Numbered from the stretch's first letter, positions 33,718-43,714 are shown. The stretch: 64,000 bases of DNA from Halobacterium rubrum (GCF_021729015.1 NZ_JAJQQZ010000001.1:186001-250000), one strand, 5' to 3'. Program-made: numbers and translations. The notes: a model not told the origin generated them from the letters alone.

Positions 33718-34338
33718 CTACGACACGTCCGCCCGCCCGCTCGTCGCGTCCGCCACGCGCTCCCGGAGGCCGTCGGCGTCGGCCACGGCCACGGTCACGT
33801 CGAACGCCACGTCCTCGCCGTAGTCGGCGTCGAACTCGCAGTCCGCGCTCTCCAGAATCCCCCGGACAGTGCCCGAGTCGTCGTACTCGACGGTCACCGT
33901 GAACCGCTCCTGTGGCCGTTGCTCGACCACGCCGGCGGCGTCCACGGCGTCCTTGACCGCTCGCGAGTACGCCCGCGCCAGCCCGCCGACCCCGAGGTTC
34001 GTGCCGCCGTAGTACCGCGTGACGACGACGACGGCGTTCTCCACGTCGCGCTGCTGGAGGACGTTCAGCGCCGGCTTCCCCGACGAACCGGTGGGTTCGC
34101 CGTCGTCGCTCTGGTACTCGCGCAGCATGTGTCCTCCCCCCGGTCCGCCGGACTCCACCCGCACCCGGTAGCAGGGGACGTTGTGCGTGGCGTCGCCGTG
34201 GCGGTCCCGCACCTCGTCGACGAACGCCTCCGCCTCGTCGACGGTACCGGCGGGGCTGGCGTACCCGATGAACTCCGAGCCCTGCACCTCGAAGCTGGCG
34301 TCCCCCCGGCCGGCGAGCGTGCGGTAGACGTCAGTCAC
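33718..34338 (-). CDS. IMPACT/YigZ-family protein (UPF0029)
   Basis: 206 residues from GTG 34338. The central YQSDDGEPTGSSGKPALNVLQQRDVENAVVVVTRYYGGTNLGVGGLARAYSRAV is the family hallmark, with ATHNVPCYRV before it and a C-terminal ferredoxin-like half (FTVTVEYDDSGTVRGILESADCEF). Bacterial YigZ and eukaryotic IMPACT act around translation control and stress; the archaeal function is not defined. Reading from an earlier Met (34413) would overlap the divergent promoter at 34392-34400, so the shorter form is preferred. Confidence 0.88.
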   Translation of the reverse strand: MTDVYRTLAGRGDASFEVQGSEFIGYASPAGTVDEAEAFVDEVRDRHGDATHNVPCYRVRVESGGPGGGHMLREYQSDDGEPTGSSGKPALNVLQQRDVENAVVVVTRYYGGTNLGVGGLARAYSRAVKDAVDAAGVVEQRPQERFTVTVEYDDSGTVRGILESADCEFDADYGEDVAFDVTVAVADADGLRERVADATSGRADVS

Positions 34339-34424
34339 GCCAGTAGCTCGGTCGGCGAGCGAGTTCCCGCTTGCGGTTCGTCGCCCCAAAAGGTTATGCG
34401 TACGTCGGCGCAATCCCGGGACAG

Positions 34425-34715
34425 ATGGCCGCGTTGACGACGCTCGAGTTGCTGTACGTCGCCGCCAGCGTCGCGCTCTCCCTGTCGGGGCTCGCGATGG
34501 TGGCGTTCGCAGCGAACGCGTTCCTCCAGACCGAGCGCCGCGAGATGCTGTACCTCGCGCTCGGGTTCAGCATCGTCGTCGCGGCCGCCATCGCCACCAC
34601 CGTCTCGGCGTTCGCCCAGGACTTCGAGAACGCCATCGTCCTGCTCACCGTGAACTACGCGCTGACGACCGTCGGCTACCTCTTCATCCTCGGCAGCGTC
34701 GTCTTCCGGAAGTAG
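34425..34715 (+). CDS. Small three-segment membrane protein
   Basis: 96 residues from ATG 34425; GGTTATGCG at 34392-34400 is a TATA box about 29 bp upstream. Three hydrophobic segments: LELLYVAASVALSLSGLAMVAFAANAF, MLYLALGFSIVVAAAIATTVSAFA and ALTTVGYLFILGSVVF, with QTERREM as a positive loop. It resembles small haloarchaeal membrane proteins of unknown function that often pair with HTH regulators, but no regulator is adjacent here. Convergent with the ACT gene. Confidence 0.72.
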   Translation: MAALTTLELLYVAASVALSLSGLAMVAFAANAFLQTERREMLYLALGFSIVVAAAIATTVSAFAQDFENAIVLLTVNYALTTVGYLFILGSVVFRK

Positions 34716-34738
34716 CGCTGCTCCTCCGGGCGCCCGGT

Positions 34739-35242
34739 TCACGACAGCTCGACGGAGCGCACGAACGGCATGTCGGCCAGCTCCGTGAACACCTCGCCCG
34801 GCAGCTCCTCGTCCGTCACCAGATAGAGCCGGGGTTCGTCGGTGAACTCGGGGTCCTCGCTGATGGTCTGGCGGATGGAGATGCCGCGGTCGGCCAGCAG
34901 CCCGGTCACCTGCGCGACGATGCCGGGCTCGTCGGCGTCCTGCACGGCGATGGTGACGACGTGGAGGTCCAGCACCGGCGCGAGGTCCATCAGGCTCGGA
35001 ATCTGGCTGATGTTCTGGAAGATGCGCGTGAGCTCGTCGTCCGCCAGGATGGCCTCGGTCGTGGAGTCGACCACGCGGCGGTCGACGCCCGCCTCCTGGG
35101 CGACCTGCGTGTAGGGAATCTCGATGTCCCCCGAGACCACGCGCCCCTCGTCGTTCACGGAGAAGCCGCGCTCGAGCAGGAGCCGGATCACGGCCTGCTG
35201 GCCGGGGCTCCCCTCGAACTTCTCCATAATCTCTGCGAACAT
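34739..35242 (-). CDS. HTH plus ACT-domain amino-acid-responsive regulator
   Basis: 167 residues from ATG 35242. Residues 1-75 form a winged-helix-like DNA-binding region (SPGQQAVIRLLLERGFSVNDEGRVV, PYTQVAQEAGVDRRVVDSTTEAIL), followed by an ACT domain of about 75 residues (LHVVTIAVQDADEPGIVAQVTGLLADRGISIRQTISEDPEF). The family is described as regulators of amino-acid metabolism; the DxPGxxxxV loop would bind the effector. No target gene is adjacent apart from histidine genes about 1 kb away. Other in-frame upstream codons give no recognisable sequence. Confidence 0.85.
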   Translation of the reverse strand: MFAEIMEKFEGSPGQQAVIRLLLERGFSVNDEGRVVSGDIEIPYTQVAQEAGVDRRVVDSTTEAILADDELTRIFQNISQIPSLMDLAPVLDLHVVTIAVQDADEPGIVAQVTGLLADRGISIRQTISEDPEFTDEPRLYLVTDEELPGEVFTELADMPFVRSVELS

Positions 35243-35412
35243 ACCCGGAGTCAGGTGGACGCGCCTGAAAACGGTTCGCGTCTGACCGGCGTTGCGGACG
35301 CGCCAGTCGGTGTCTCCCTGGGATCGACCAGCGTCGACACCGACCCGTCGGCGAGTCGCCGCTGCGGCCGTCGGCGAGCAGGCTTTTGGTGCCGCACCGC
35401 GACGCAAGCGGT

Positions 35413-36096
35413 ATGCGTCAGGTAGACACCTGTGACTTCTGTGGCGAGGCCCCGGACGGGGTCTTCGAGGTGGTTCCGGCGGCCGTCCCCGACGGCCCGG
35501 TCCGGCTCGCCCTCTGTGCGGACTGCCAGCGGACTCTCGAGACGGTCGTCGACCCGTTGCTCGACGCCGACGCCGGCGAGGCGGGCGACGGCGCTGTCGG
35601 CGACAGCCAGCGAGACGACACCGGAGCGGCCGGCGAGCCGGCGGACAGCACTACTACTGCTCCCGAATCCGCCCCCGAGCGAACCGCGACGACGGCAGCG
35701 CCGTCCGGTACTCGGAATGCGGCCGACGGCCCGGCCTCCAGCGCCGACGCGGACGCCAGCAGCGCCGAGACTGATGTCGTCCAGTCCGAGACTGACGCCA
35801 GTAGCGACGACACTGACGCCGCCCGAACCGAGACCGACGCTGGCAGCGCGGATGCCGCCGACGACGGCATCACCATCGAGGAGCCGTCCGGCGGGACGCC
35901 CGTCGAGCGGCCGGACGGCTACGCGCAAGTGCTTCGCCTGCTGGAGAACCGCGACGACGGCATGCCGCGCAGCGACCTCCGGTCGCTCGCGACGAACGCC
36001 TACGACCTCACCGACGCGTCCTTCGAGGCCGCCGTCGAAGCCGCCATCGAGAACGGCGACGTCGAGGACACCGCGGGCGGCCTGCGTCGCACCTAG
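35413..36096 (+). CDS. Zinc-ribbon protein with disordered acidic linker and C-terminal winged-helix-like region
   Basis: 227 residues from ATG 35413. N-terminus has two CxxC knuckles: [10 protein letters not shown] (about 7-16) and CADCQRTL (about 35-42). Residues 50-155 are a low-complexity linker of Asp, Ala, Ser and Thr, with repeated short units of the form SSAETD / ASSDDTD / TETDAGSAD. The last 70 residues are folded: [51 protein letters not shown], which looks like a winged-helix. A DNA- or RNA-binding regulator is likely. It overlaps the end of hisB by 4 bp (convergent). Confidence 0.75.
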   Translation: MRQVDTCDFCGEAPDGVFEVVPAAVPDGPVRLALCADCQRTLETVVDPLLDADAGEAGDGAVGDSQRDDTGAAGEPADSTTTAPESAPERTATTAAPSGTRNAADGPASSADADASSAETDVVQSETDASSDDTDAARTETDAGSADAADDGITIEEPSGGTPVERPDGYAQVLRLLENRDDGMPRSDLRSLATNAYDLTDASFEAAVEAAIENGDVEDTAGGLRRT

Positions 36097-36683
36097 AGGT
36101 CGCCCTTCGTCGACGGCGTCTCGCCCGCCCGCCGCTCGTCCACGCGAGTCGCGTCGTCCAGCGCCCGCGCGACGCCCTTGAACAGCGCCTCGACCTCGTG
36201 GTGGGCGTTCTCTCCGGTGACCTCGCAGTGCAGCGTGAGTTCGGCGTTCGTCGCGAACGACCGCCAGAAGTGCGCCGCCATCTGGCTGGTCAGCCCGCCG
36301 ACCTCGCGCTGGCTGAACTCGCCGTCGAACTCGTAGACTGCGCGGCCCGAGACGTCCACGACGACGGCCGCCACCGCCTCGTCTAGCGGCACCCGGCGGT
36401 CCGCGAACCGCTCGATGCCGCGCTTCTCGCCGACAGCCTCGTCGAACGCCGTCCCGAGCGCGATGCCGACGTCTTCGACCGTGTGGTGGTCGTCGACCTC
36501 GAGGTCGCCGTCGCAGCGCGCCGTCAGGTCGAACAGCCCGTGTTTCGCGAACGACGCCAGCATGTGGTCGAAGAAGGCGACGCCCGTGTCCACCGTGCTC
36601 TCGCCGTCCCCGTCGAGGTCGAGCGTGACCTCCACGTCGGTCTCGGCCGTCTCCCGCGTCACCGCGGCCGTGCGGTCTGTCAT
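36093..36683 (-). CDS. hisB: Imidazoleglycerol-phosphate dehydratase
   Basis: Sixth step of histidine synthesis: dehydrates imidazole-glycerol phosphate to imidazole-acetol phosphate. 196 residues. Metal-binding HisB motifs [13 protein letters not shown] and [14 protein letters not shown] in the first half and their repeats ([31 protein letters not shown]) in the second half are present. Stand-alone dehydratase without a phosphatase domain. CCTTGTAGCC at about 36705-36714 is at TATA distance, so hisB may have its own start 79 bp after hisA. Confidence 0.96.
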   Translation of the reverse strand: MTDRTAAVTRETAETDVEVTLDLDGDGESTVDTGVAFFDHMLASFAKHGLFDLTARCDGDLEVDDHHTVEDVGIALGTAFDEAVGEKRGIERFADRRVPLDEAVAAVVVDVSGRAVYEFDGEFSQREVGGLTSQMAAHFWRSFATNAELTLHCEVTGENAHHEVEALFKGVARALDDATRVDERRAGETPSTKGDL

Positions 36684-36762
36684 TGGTTGGGTCGTGGCAG
36701 GCCGGCTACAAGGCCGTTGCGCTCGTCGCAGTCCGCTGGCTACGGACGCCGCCGAGAACCAG

Positions 36763-37491
36763 CTACTCTTCGACCGCCCGCTTCGCCTCTTCGAGTGTGA
36801 AGCTCCCCTCGTAGAGGGCGGTGCCGACGACGACGCCCGCAGCCCCAGCCTCCTTCAGCGCGCGGACGTCGTCGACGGTGGCGACGCCGCCGCTGGCAAT
36901 CACGGGGATGTCGACGCTGTCGGCGAGCGCCCGGACGGGTTCGGTCCGGACGCCTTCCTGGCGCCCCTCGACGTCCACGTCCGTGAACAGGATGGCGGCG
37001 GCGCCGAGGTCGACGTAGCGCTGGGCGGCCTCCACGGGGTCCATGCCGGTGCCCTCGGTCCACCCCTCGACGACGACCTCGCCGTCTTTCGCGTCGAGGC
37101 TCACCATCACGCCGTCGCCGTACTCGGCCGCGATCTCTCCGACGATGTCCGGGTTCTCGACGGCCGCGGTGCCGAGGATGACGCGGTCGACGCCCCGGTC
37201 GAGCAGGTCGGTGGCGTCGTCGGCGGTCCGGATGCCGCCGCCGACCTGCACGGAGACGTCGGTCGCGTCGAGCACGCTACCGACGGCGTCGGCGTTCGCG
37301 CGAGCGCCCTCGAACGCGCCGTCGAGGTCCACGAGGTGGAGCGTGTCGGCGCCCTCGTCTACCCACCTCGTCGCGGCCTCCACGGGGTCGCCGTACTTCC
37401 GTTCTGTCCCGCGCTCCCCCTGGACGAGCTGGACGACCTCGCCGTCCTGCATGTCGACGGCGGGTACCACCGCGAACGACTCGAAAGCCAT
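36763..37491 (-). CDS. hisA: ProFAR isomerase (1-(5-phosphoribosyl)-5-aminoimidazole carboxamide isomerase)
   Basis: Fourth step of histidine synthesis, an internal Amadori rearrangement on a beta/alpha barrel. 242 residues. [19 protein letters not shown] (catalytic Asp 12 region), [40 protein letters not shown] and [16 protein letters not shown] / [11 protein letters not shown] are the standard HisA phosphate- and substrate-binding loops. A strong TATA box lies at 37513-37521. hisB follows on the same strand; hisI is separate at 39089, so histidine genes are dispersed as is usual in haloarchaea. Confidence 0.96.
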   Translation of the reverse strand: MAFESFAVVPAVDMQDGEVVQLVQGERGTERKYGDPVEAATRWVDEGADTLHLVDLDGAFEGARANADAVGSVLDATDVSVQVGGGIRTADDATDLLDRGVDRVILGTAAVENPDIVGEIAAEYGDGVMVSLDAKDGEVVVEGWTEGTGMDPVEAAQRYVDLGAAAILFTDVDVEGRQEGVRTEPVRALADSVDIPVIASGGVATVDDVRALKEAGAAGVVVGTALYEGSFTLEEAKRAVEE

Positions 37492-37512
37492 ACTGTCGCC
37501 ACGGCCCGGCGC

Positions 37513-37521
37513 GTATAAAAC
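37513..37521 (-). promoter_or_regulatory. TATA box of hisA
   Basis: Plus-strand GTATAAAAC, centred 26 bp upstream of the hisA ATG at 37491, one of the clearest TATA boxes in the window. Confidence 0.75.
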
Positions 37522-37636
37522 CCCTCGCTGGCGGTGGCCCTACTCGTCCTCGTCGCCCGTCACGAACCGGGTCGCGTGCCGGATTGCTGGAGTGAACAGC
37601 AACTACTATGACTCGGGGCGCCGAACTGCCGGGGTG

Positions 37637-38026
37637 ATGCCGACGGTAGAATACCTCAACTACGAGACGCTGGACGACCAGGGCTGGGACATGGACGACG
37701 ACGACCTCTTCGAGAAGGCTGCCGACGCGGGCCTCGACGACGAGGACTACGGTAGCCTCGAGGTCGCCGAAGGCGAGTACATCCTCGAAGCCGCCGAGGC
37801 GCAGGGCTACGACTGGCCGTTCTCGTGCCGCGCCGGCGCCTGTGCGAACTGCGCGTCCATCGTCAAGAAGGGCGAAATCGACATGGACATGCAGCAGATC
37901 CTCAGCGACGAGGAGGTCGAGGAGAAGAACGTTCGCCTGACCTGCATCGGCTCGCCGGCCGCCGACGAGGTCAAGATCGTCTACAACGCCAAGCACCTCG
38001 ACTACCTGCAGAACCGCGTCATCTAA
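37637..38026 (+). CDS. Haloarchaeal [2Fe-2S] ferredoxin
   Basis: Main soluble electron carrier for 2-oxoacid oxidoreductases in haloarchaea. 129 residues. Plant-type cluster ligands CRAGACANC (Cys about 64, 69, 72) and a fourth Cys in LTCIGSP. Residues 7-40 ([32 protein letters not shown]) are the acidic inserted domain characteristic of haloarchaeal ferredoxins and thought to be a salt adaptation. CTACTATGAC at about 37604-37613 is at TATA distance and a T6 tract follows the gene. Confidence 0.96.
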   Translation: MPTVEYLNYETLDDQGWDMDDDDLFEKAADAGLDDEDYGSLEVAEGEYILEAAEAQGYDWPFSCRAGACANCASIVKKGEIDMDMQQILSDEEVEEKNVRLTCIGSPAADEVKIVYNAKHLDYLQNRVI

Positions 38027-38040
38027 CGCGGCGACGACCC

Positions 38041-38055
38041 ACATCGTTTTTTCGC
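38041..38055 (+). terminator. T-tract terminator after the ferredoxin gene
   Basis: Six consecutive T at 38047-38052 on the coding strand, 20 bp after the stop, in otherwise GC-rich DNA. Archaeal terminators are T-rich tracts of this kind. Confidence 0.55.
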
Positions 38056-38102
38056 CGGACGCGTGCAAAAGGGCTAAGCAACCGCAGGTCCGTCACCCGG
38101 TA

Positions 38103-39044
38103 GTGGTGGACGCTTCGATACCGGACCTCCTGCGGCTCGTCGCGGTGCCCGCGCTCGGCTGGGCCGCGCTTCGCGACGTGAGCACGCGTCGCGTCACGAA
38201 CGACCTCTGGGGGCCGCTGGCGTTCCTCGGCGCGCTCCTCCTGCTCTGGGAGGGCTTCGCCGCGCTCGGGCAGCCGGGCGCGTTCACGCTGTTCGCGGTG
38301 CGGGCGGGGTTCAGCCTCCTGTTCGTGATTCCGCTCGCGTACGGCTTCTGGTACATTGGGGGGTTCGGCGGCGCCGACGCTCGCGCGTTCATGGTGCTTG
38401 CCGTCCTGTTCCCGACGTACCCCGCCTACGAGGTTGCCGGGTACGCGCTCCCCGAGGTGCAGACGACGCTGGGCGTGTTCTCCCTGACTATCCTCACGAA
38501 CACGGTGTTGCTCGGGCTGGCGTACCCGCTCGTGCTCGGCGTGCGGAACGCGCTCGACGGCGAGTACTCGGTCGTGATGTTCGTCGGGCGGCGGGTCGCC
38601 GTCGACGACCTGCCGTCGATTCACGGCAGTCTCCTCGAGGACGGCGACGGCTTCACGCGGGCCGGCCTCGACCTGGACGCGCTCCGGATGTACCTCCGGT
38701 GGCGCGGCCTCACGCTGGCGGACCTCCGCATGGACCCCGAACTCCGGGACCCGGCGACGCTCCCCGAGGACCCCAGCGACCCGACCGACGGCGCCGTCGC
38801 CACCGACGGCAGCGGCGACCCCTGGGGGGCGGCGGCGTTCCTCGACGCCATCGACCACTCGGCGTACGGCACGACGCCCGCCCAGCTCCGGGCGGGCCTC
38901 GACCTCGTCGCCGAGCGCGAGGACGTCTGGGTGACGCCCGGCGTCCCGTTCCTGCTGCCGCTGTTCGTCGGCCTCGTCGTCGCGCTCACGTTCGGCGACG
39001 TGCTGTTCTACGTGCTGGACGCGCTGGGGTTCGCGGCGGCCTGA
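38103..39044 (+). CDS. A24-family prepilin/preflagellin peptidase
   Basis: GxGD-type aspartic membrane protease that removes class III signal peptides from pilins and archaellins. 313 residues from GTG 38103 (an adjacent GTG at 38106 is equally good). First catalytic Asp in [18 protein letters not shown], second in [14 protein letters not shown], which is the GxxD-type loop. The N-terminal 160 residues and the last 30 are membrane segments; a soluble insertion of about 120 residues ([28 protein letters not shown] onward, with [10 protein letters not shown]) sits before the last segment. No pilin genes adjoin, as is common for PibD. Confidence 0.88.
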   Translation: MVDASIPDLLRLVAVPALGWAALRDVSTRRVTNDLWGPLAFLGALLLLWEGFAALGQPGAFTLFAVRAGFSLLFVIPLAYGFWYIGGFGGADARAFMVLAVLFPTYPAYEVAGYALPEVQTTLGVFSLTILTNTVLLGLAYPLVLGVRNALDGEYSVVMFVGRRVAVDDLPSIHGSLLEDGDGFTRAGLDLDALRMYLRWRGLTLADLRMDPELRDPATLPEDPSDPTDGAVATDGSGDPWGAAAFLDAIDHSAYGTTPAQLRAGLDLVAEREDVWVTPGVPFLLPLFVGLVVALTFGDVLFYVLDALGFAAA

Positions 39045-39088
39045 GCCGCACGCGCAACCACTAACCCCGCGGGCGCCCAGTCGCCGGT

Positions 39089-39457
39089 ATGGAGGAGTTC
39101 GACGTCGACCTCGACTTCGGCGACGACGGCCTCGTCACCGTGGTCGCACAGGACGCCGACAGCGGCGACGTACTGATGCTCGCGCACGCCACCCGGGAGG
39201 CGGTCGCGGAGACCGCCGAGACCGGGCGTGCGCACTATTACTCGCGCTCCCGCGACGAGCTCTGGGAGAAGGGCGCGACCAGCGGCAACACGCAGGCCGT
39301 CGAGGAGATTCGGGTCGACTGCGACGGCGACGCGCTGCTGTACCTCGTCGACCAGACCGGCGGCGCCTGCCACACCGGCTACGAGTCGTGTTTCCACCGC
39401 ACGCTGGACGGCGACGTCGTCGGCGAGAAAGTCTTCGACCCCGAGGAGACGTACTGA
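39089..39457 (+). CDS. hisI: Phosphoribosyl-AMP cyclohydrolase
   Basis: Third step of histidine synthesis: opens the purine ring of phosphoribosyl-AMP. 122 residues, the usual size of the stand-alone archaeal enzyme without the HisE pyrophosphohydrolase. Motifs: [43 protein letters not shown], the metal ligands [22 protein letters not shown] and ESCFHR. Start ATG 39089. It is followed directly by an AT-rich segment with a small hairpin. Confidence 0.95.
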   Translation: MEEFDVDLDFGDDGLVTVVAQDADSGDVLMLAHATREAVAETAETGRAHYYSRSRDELWEKGATSGNTQAVEEIRVDCDGDALLYLVDQTGGACHTGYESCFHRTLDGDVVGEKVFDPEETY

Positions 39458-39472
39458 ATCCTCTCAATACCT

Positions 39473-39507
39473 CCAAGAGTTTATAACTCCTAAATAGCAA
39501 ACTCTGG
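39473..39507. repeat. Hairpin at the hisI end of the AT-rich island
   Basis: AGAGTTT (39476-39482) pairs with AAACTCT (39499-39505), plus two CC/GG pairs outside a 1-nt bulge. It could be the hisI terminator or the border of the island. Confidence 0.5.
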
Positions 39508-39525
39508 TTTATCCGGGATTACGGA

Positions 39526-39954
39526 CTAGAGCCGCCTAACAACCGGAATAGAACTCATAATGGACGCTATTCGATTTACTTTCCTGTCTTTTGCGTCTTG
39601 GTACGCTTTATCGAAATTCCTGTGGATCTTCTCTGTCGTCGCTAAGATCTGCCGTTGCTGGGGTTCAGACAGTGGGGCAAATAGCTGCTCTTCGGAATCA
39701 GTAATTGCATTGTATGTCTCCAGGTCGTCAGCAAAAACGAAATCTTCGTGGGTGAATCTGGAATAAACGGAGTTCAGATAATCGTTGTACGACTTCCGCT
39801 GATTCTCTAATTCATCAATGGAGAGGCCAGTTAGCTCTTCATACGAAAAGTGCTCTTCGATGAAAGCAAGCCTTCTCTCCAGAAATTCGTCTGCAGTTTC
39901 GTCATTTGGGGTTCCTAGAAACTGCGAGTCATTCTGTTCCTCTTCTCGGTCCAT
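39526..39954 (-). CDS. Unknown protein encoded in the AT-rich island
   Basis: 142 residues from ATG 39954 (a TTG three codons earlier is possible). Predicted all-helical and acidic but with more Lys, Asn, Ile and Phe than neighbouring proteins: QFLGTPNDETADEFLERRLAF, YEELTGLSIDELENQRKSYNDY, QRQILATTEKIHRNFDKAYQDAKDRK, and an NRIASIMSSIPVVRRL end. Codon use is unlike the flanking genes (many A/T third positions). I do not recognise a family. It could be part of a defence or mobile-element remnant, but nothing in the sequence shows that. Confidence 0.7.
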   Translation of the reverse strand: MDREEEQNDSQFLGTPNDETADEFLERRLAFIEEHFSYEELTGLSIDELENQRKSYNDYLNSVYSRFTHEDFVFADDLETYNAITDSEEQLFAPLSEPQQRQILATTEKIHRNFDKAYQDAKDRKVNRIASIMSSIPVVRRL

Positions 39955-40037
39955 TGTGTACAATGTAGGAGCCTAGAACAAAAAGAACTACGGCGTCCTA
40001 ACTGTATTCGGCAGAATCCAACGCCTCTATCGCTGGA

Positions 40038-42821
40038 TTAGGCGCTTGCGATATCCTTCAGAATATCGGGCGCCTGCTCCAGTGCGTCGTCGAGGCTGTC
40101 GACGTCTGGGCCGCCGCCCTGCGCGAAGTCGGCGGGACCGCCGCCGCCGCCGCCCACCATTCGAGCGAGTTCGCCGACGACCTCGCCGGCGTTCACGGGA
40201 ACGTCGTCGGGGACGCCGACGACGAACTGCGCGCCGTCGGCGCCGGAGCCGACGACCGCGACCTTGCCGCCGTCGACGAGCGCGTTCGCGGTCGCGCGGA
40301 GCTCGTCCATGTCGCCGTCCACGCGCTGGACGACGGCCGTCGTGCCGGCGACGTCGATTTCCTCGCCGGCGCCGCCGCCGGACGCGCGCGCCTCGGCGAG
40401 CTGTTCTTTCAGGTCCTCGATGGTCTTCCCGCGCTCCTTCCACTCGGTGAAGAACCGCTCGGCGGTCTCCGGCACCTCCGACGGCGTCACGTCGAGAATC
40501 TCGGCGGTCGCCAGCAGGTCGTCCTCCAGCTCCTGGACGTGCTCGACGGCGGCTGCGCCGGCGGCGAACGTCAGCCGCTCGACGCCGTCCTGTACGCGCT
40601 CGGCGTTCAGAATCTTGATGGAGCCGATCTCGCCCGTGCGGTCGACGTGCGTCCCGCCACAGGCCTGCACGTCGTCGTCGACGTGCACCAGCCGGATCTG
40701 TTCGCCGGTCGGGATGCCGCCCTGGTAGAGGTCGAAGCCGTACTTCTCCTCGGCCTCGTGGCGGTCCGGCCACTCCCGCTGCACGCTCGTGTTGTCGGTG
40801 ACGACCTCGTTGGCGACGCGCTCGATCTCCTTGACCGTCTCGCGGTCGAGGCGCTCGTAGTGCGTCACGTCGATGCGCGAGGAGTCGACGCCCTTCTGGG
40901 CGCCTGCCTGCCGGACGTGCTCGCCGAGCACCTGCCGGGCGGCGTGAACGACGACGTGCGTCGCGGTGTGGTGGGCCATCAGGCGGCGGCGGCGCTCGGT
41001 GTCGATCTGGCCGCGCACGAACTCGCCTTTGCCCGGGCTCTCGGCGGTCCGGTGGAGGACGACGCCGTCGCGCTCCTGGACGTCCGTCACGTCGACGGTG
41101 CGGTCGTCGGTCGACAGCGTCCCGGTGTCGGCGGGCTGGCCGCCGCCCTCGGGGTAGAACATCGTCTGGTCGAGGACCACGTCGTAGGCGGCCTCGCCGT
41201 CCTCGTCCTCGCGCTCGAAGACGTCGAGGACGACGGCCTCGAACTCCGAGCGGTAGGCGTCGTCGTAGTACAGCGTCTCCGTCTCCGGCAGGTCGGCGAG
41301 GCGCTCGTCGCCGTCGTCGCCGGCCGCCTCCCCGGCGTCGGCCTCGTCGTGGCGGGCCGCCACGAGCGAGTAGAAGTCGTCGGGGGCGTCGACGTCGGCG
41401 CCGACGTCGGCGGCGATGTCCGCCACCATGTCCGGCTGGATGCCGTGGGAGTCGTAGAGCTCGATGAGCTCGCTGGTCGGAATCGGCTCGCCGCGCTCGG
41501 CGTACTCCTCGGCGAGTTGCTCGACGCGACGGCCGCCGCGTTCGAGCGTCTCGGCGTACTTCTCGACCTCCGAGCGCACGATGCTCCGGATGCTGTCGCG
41601 GTTCTCGTAGCCGAGGCGTTCGGCCTGCATGTCGACGAGCTCGTCCAGCGGGACGTCCGCGCCGACGTCGTCGACGAGGCGCTTGGTGCGGCGCAGCACC
41701 ATCCGCGCGAGGTAGCCGGTGCCGACGTTCGACGGCACGATGCCGTCACCGAACATGTACGCCAGCACGCGGGAGTGGTCGGCGATGGCGTAGATGTCCT
41801 CCAGCGGCTCGACGAGCCCGGTGAGGTAGTCGGCGTCGACGCCGAGTTCGCCGGCGACCTCGGCGCGCGCGGTCGCCATGTCGTCGATCTCGTCGATGTC
41901 GAGGTTGCCGGAGAGCTTCGACGCGCGGTGGACGAGCTCGGCCTCTTCGTCGGTGTGCTCGATGCCCGCCTGCTCTTTCAGGAAGTCGATGGTCTCGGGG
42001 TAGACGGCCTCGTAGACGGTCGGGGTGCCCTGGCTCATCCACGTCCAGCGCTCGACCCCGTAGCCGGTGTCGACGACGCGGCGGTCCATCTCCGCGTACG
42101 TGTTGCCGTCTTTCATCTCGTACTCGCCCTCGGGGTCCAGTTCGAGGCTCATGAAGACGAGCGTCGCCAGCTCGAGGCCCTTGTAGATGACCTCGAAGGC
42201 GGGCCCGGCGTTGCCGCCGCCGACCCAGGGGTCCTCGATGAACGTGACCTCGTCCAGCGGGACGCCGACCTCCTCCAGCAGGCCCTCGCAGTATTCGACG
42301 GTCTGGTCCTTCCAGTAGACCTCGCCGTCGTAGGCGTAGTCCGTGCCGTCGTCGGCGTTGAACGCGTGGTGGCCGAGCATCTCGAACGCCATCGTGTGCC
42401 GGCCGGTCTTCCCGACGTTGTCGATGTCCTGCATCCGGATGCAGGGCTGGCTCACTACCAGTGGGTTCGCGGGCGGCGGCGACTCGCCGCTCGTGACGTG
42501 GGGCTGGAAGTCGTAGATAGAGGCCTGCGTGAGCAGGACGTCGTCCCGCCAGCGGTTCGCCGCGACGGGGTAGGGGTCGATGCGCTCGTGGCCCTCGCGC
42601 TCGAAGTACGAGAGCATCTCCTCGCGCATCTCGGTCAGCGAGTACTCCTCCTCGAAGCCGGGGTCGTCGATGAACTGGTAGTCCTCGCAGGGCGGTTCGC
42701 CGCAGGTCTCGCGGTCGCCGTCACGGGTCCAGAAGTGCGCACCACACTCCACGCACTCCGTTCGGTGGAACCCTTCCTCCTCGAAGTACTCGAGGCGGTA
42801 GGCGGACTCGAGGTCGCTCAT
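40038..42821 (-). CDS. alaS: Alanyl-tRNA synthetase
   Basis: Charges tRNA-Ala and clears mischarged Ser/Gly. 927 residues from ATG 42821. Archaeal-type N-terminus with a CxxC...CGEPPC zinc-like region ([19 protein letters not shown]), class II catalytic core ([43 protein letters not shown]), editing domain with [17 protein letters not shown] and [13 protein letters not shown], and a C-terminal C-Ala domain ending in a Gly-rich [15 protein letters not shown] stretch. TATA AGTAAAAC at 42845-42852. It is followed downstream by the AT-rich island. Confidence 0.97.
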   Translation of the reverse strand: MSDLESAYRLEYFEEEGFHRTECVECGAHFWTRDGDRETCGEPPCEDYQFIDDPGFEEEYSLTEMREEMLSYFEREGHERIDPYPVAANRWRDDVLLTQASIYDFQPHVTSGESPPPANPLVVSQPCIRMQDIDNVGKTGRHTMAFEMLGHHAFNADDGTDYAYDGEVYWKDQTVEYCEGLLEEVGVPLDEVTFIEDPWVGGGNAGPAFEVIYKGLELATLVFMSLELDPEGEYEMKDGNTYAEMDRRVVDTGYGVERWTWMSQGTPTVYEAVYPETIDFLKEQAGIEHTDEEAELVHRASKLSGNLDIDEIDDMATARAEVAGELGVDADYLTGLVEPLEDIYAIADHSRVLAYMFGDGIVPSNVGTGYLARMVLRRTKRLVDDVGADVPLDELVDMQAERLGYENRDSIRSIVRSEVEKYAETLERGGRRVEQLAEEYAERGEPIPTSELIELYDSHGIQPDMVADIAADVGADVDAPDDFYSLVAARHDEADAGEAAGDDGDERLADLPETETLYYDDAYRSEFEAVVLDVFEREDEDGEAAYDVVLDQTMFYPEGGGQPADTGTLSTDDRTVDVTDVQERDGVVLHRTAESPGKGEFVRGQIDTERRRRLMAHHTATHVVVHAARQVLGEHVRQAGAQKGVDSSRIDVTHYERLDRETVKEIERVANEVVTDNTSVQREWPDRHEAEEKYGFDLYQGGIPTGEQIRLVHVDDDVQACGGTHVDRTGEIGSIKILNAERVQDGVERLTFAAGAAAVEHVQELEDDLLATAEILDVTPSEVPETAERFFTEWKERGKTIEDLKEQLAEARASGGGAGEEIDVAGTTAVVQRVDGDMDELRATANALVDGGKVAVVGSGADGAQFVVGVPDDVPVNAGEVVGELARMVGGGGGGPADFAQGGGPDVDSLDDALEQAPDILKDIASA

Positions 42822-42844
42822 TGGGGGTAGGTGGCCGGCGAGCG

Positions 42845-42852
42845 AGTAAAAC
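42845..42852 (-). promoter_or_regulatory. TATA box of alaS
   Basis: GTTTTACT on the minus strand, about 27 bp from the alaS ATG. It lies at the edge of the repeat-bearing gap. Confidence 0.65.
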
Positions 42853-43033
42853 AGTTCCGGGACTGCGAGAGCCAAGCGAGCGCAGCGAGCGCGGGTCTCG
42901 GGCGTGCGAACGGCGAACGGAGTGAGCCGTGAGTTGCGAGCGCCGCGAGGCACCGTCAGGCGCCTCGGAAGGAGTGAGCGGTGACCGCAGGGAACCGCGA
43001 GACGCGAGCCGTCTCCGTACGGGCGACCAGTCG
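42853..43033. repeat. Gap with several GA-flanked stem-loop elements (alaS/dsbA-like)
   Basis: 42910-42930: stem ACGGC/GCCGT around core GAACGGAGTGA. 42978-42998: stem GCGGT/ACCGC around core GACCGCAGGGA. 42878-42888 is core GAGCGCAGCGA with only a 2-bp flank. 42999-43015 is a separate hairpin GAGACG/CGTCTC with a 5-nt loop. No gene fits here. Confidence 0.75.
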
Positions 43034-43714
43034 CTACTCCTCGAGCCCGATGGCGTCGACGAACGTCTGGTAGGACTGTGCGCCGACGACGGTCCCGGTG
43101 ACCTCGCCGTCGCGGGCGACGACGAACGACGGCGTGGAGTCGAGGCCGGCGTCGCGCATGGCGTCCTCGTCTTCGGTGACTTGCTCGGTCTCGGTCCTGT
43201 CGGTGGCGGCCGTGCGGACGGCGTCGGGGTCGGAGAGGGTGGTGTTGTCGGCGAGGAAGCTGGCTGCGGCCTCGCCGGGGTTCGACGCGACGGCGTCGGG
43301 GTTGCGGTACATCCAGCGGCGGAGCGCCCAGAACGCGGCTTCGTCGCGTGCCCAGGTGGCTTCGAGGGCGTGGATGGCGGCCGGCGCCCACTCGCGGGCG
43401 ACGGCGACGTTTCGGTAGACGAACGACAGCCGCTGGGACTGTACGAAGTTCTCGCGGAGCCGGGGGAACGTCTCGGTCTCGAACGTCTGGCAGTGCGGAC
43501 ACGACGGGTCCGAGAACGCGACGAGCGCGGCGTCGGCCTCCATCGGTGGCGGGCCGAGCGTCGGTTCGTCGTCGAGTCCGGCGGCCGCAGGGTGGTCGGC
43601 GAGCGCGTCACTGCTGCCGCCGTCTCCGCCGCCGATGCCCAGACAGCCCGAGAGCGCGACGCTCGTCGTCGTCGCTGCGGCGGTCGTCGCGAGGAACGTC
43701 CGTCGGCTGGTCAT
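43034..43714 (-). CDS. DsbA-like thioredoxin-domain lipoprotein
   Basis: 226 residues. Tat lipoprotein signal: [20 protein letters not shown] with lipobox cysteine in ALSGC, so anchored outside the membrane. Thioredoxin fold with active site [11 protein letters not shown] (CPHC, the DsbA/DsbC type), an all-alpha insertion ([30 protein letters not shown]) and cis-Pro in [16 protein letters not shown]. Likely oxidises or isomerises disulfides in exported proteins; this fits the cysteines in nearby lipoproteins. A repeat-bearing gap separates it from alaS. Confidence 0.88.
   Translation of the reverse strand: MTSRRTFLATTAAATTTSVALSGCLGIGGGDGGSSDALADHPAAAGLDDEPTLGPPPMEADAALVAFSDPSCPHCQTFETETFPRLRENFVQSQRLSFVYRNVAVAREWAPAAIHALEATWARDEAAFWALRRWMYRNPDAVASNPGEAAASFLADNTTLSDPDAVRTAATDRTETEQVTEDEDAMRDAGLDSTPSFVVARDGEVTGTVVGAQSYQTFVDAIGLEE

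Larger units (their letters stand above)
39458..40037. other. AT-rich island between hisI and alaS
   Basis: About 580 bp whose base composition is plainly lower in G+C than both neighbours, with A/T-ending codons in its one ORF. Sequence returns abruptly to GC-rich at alaS. I saw no direct repeats, integrase or tRNA at its edges. A horizontally acquired fragment is the simplest reading. Confidence 0.7.

Noticed and set aside
39526-39963. Calling the AT-rich island ORF a toxin or defence protein
   Set aside because: It lacks any motif, partner or mobile signature; composition alone is not enough.
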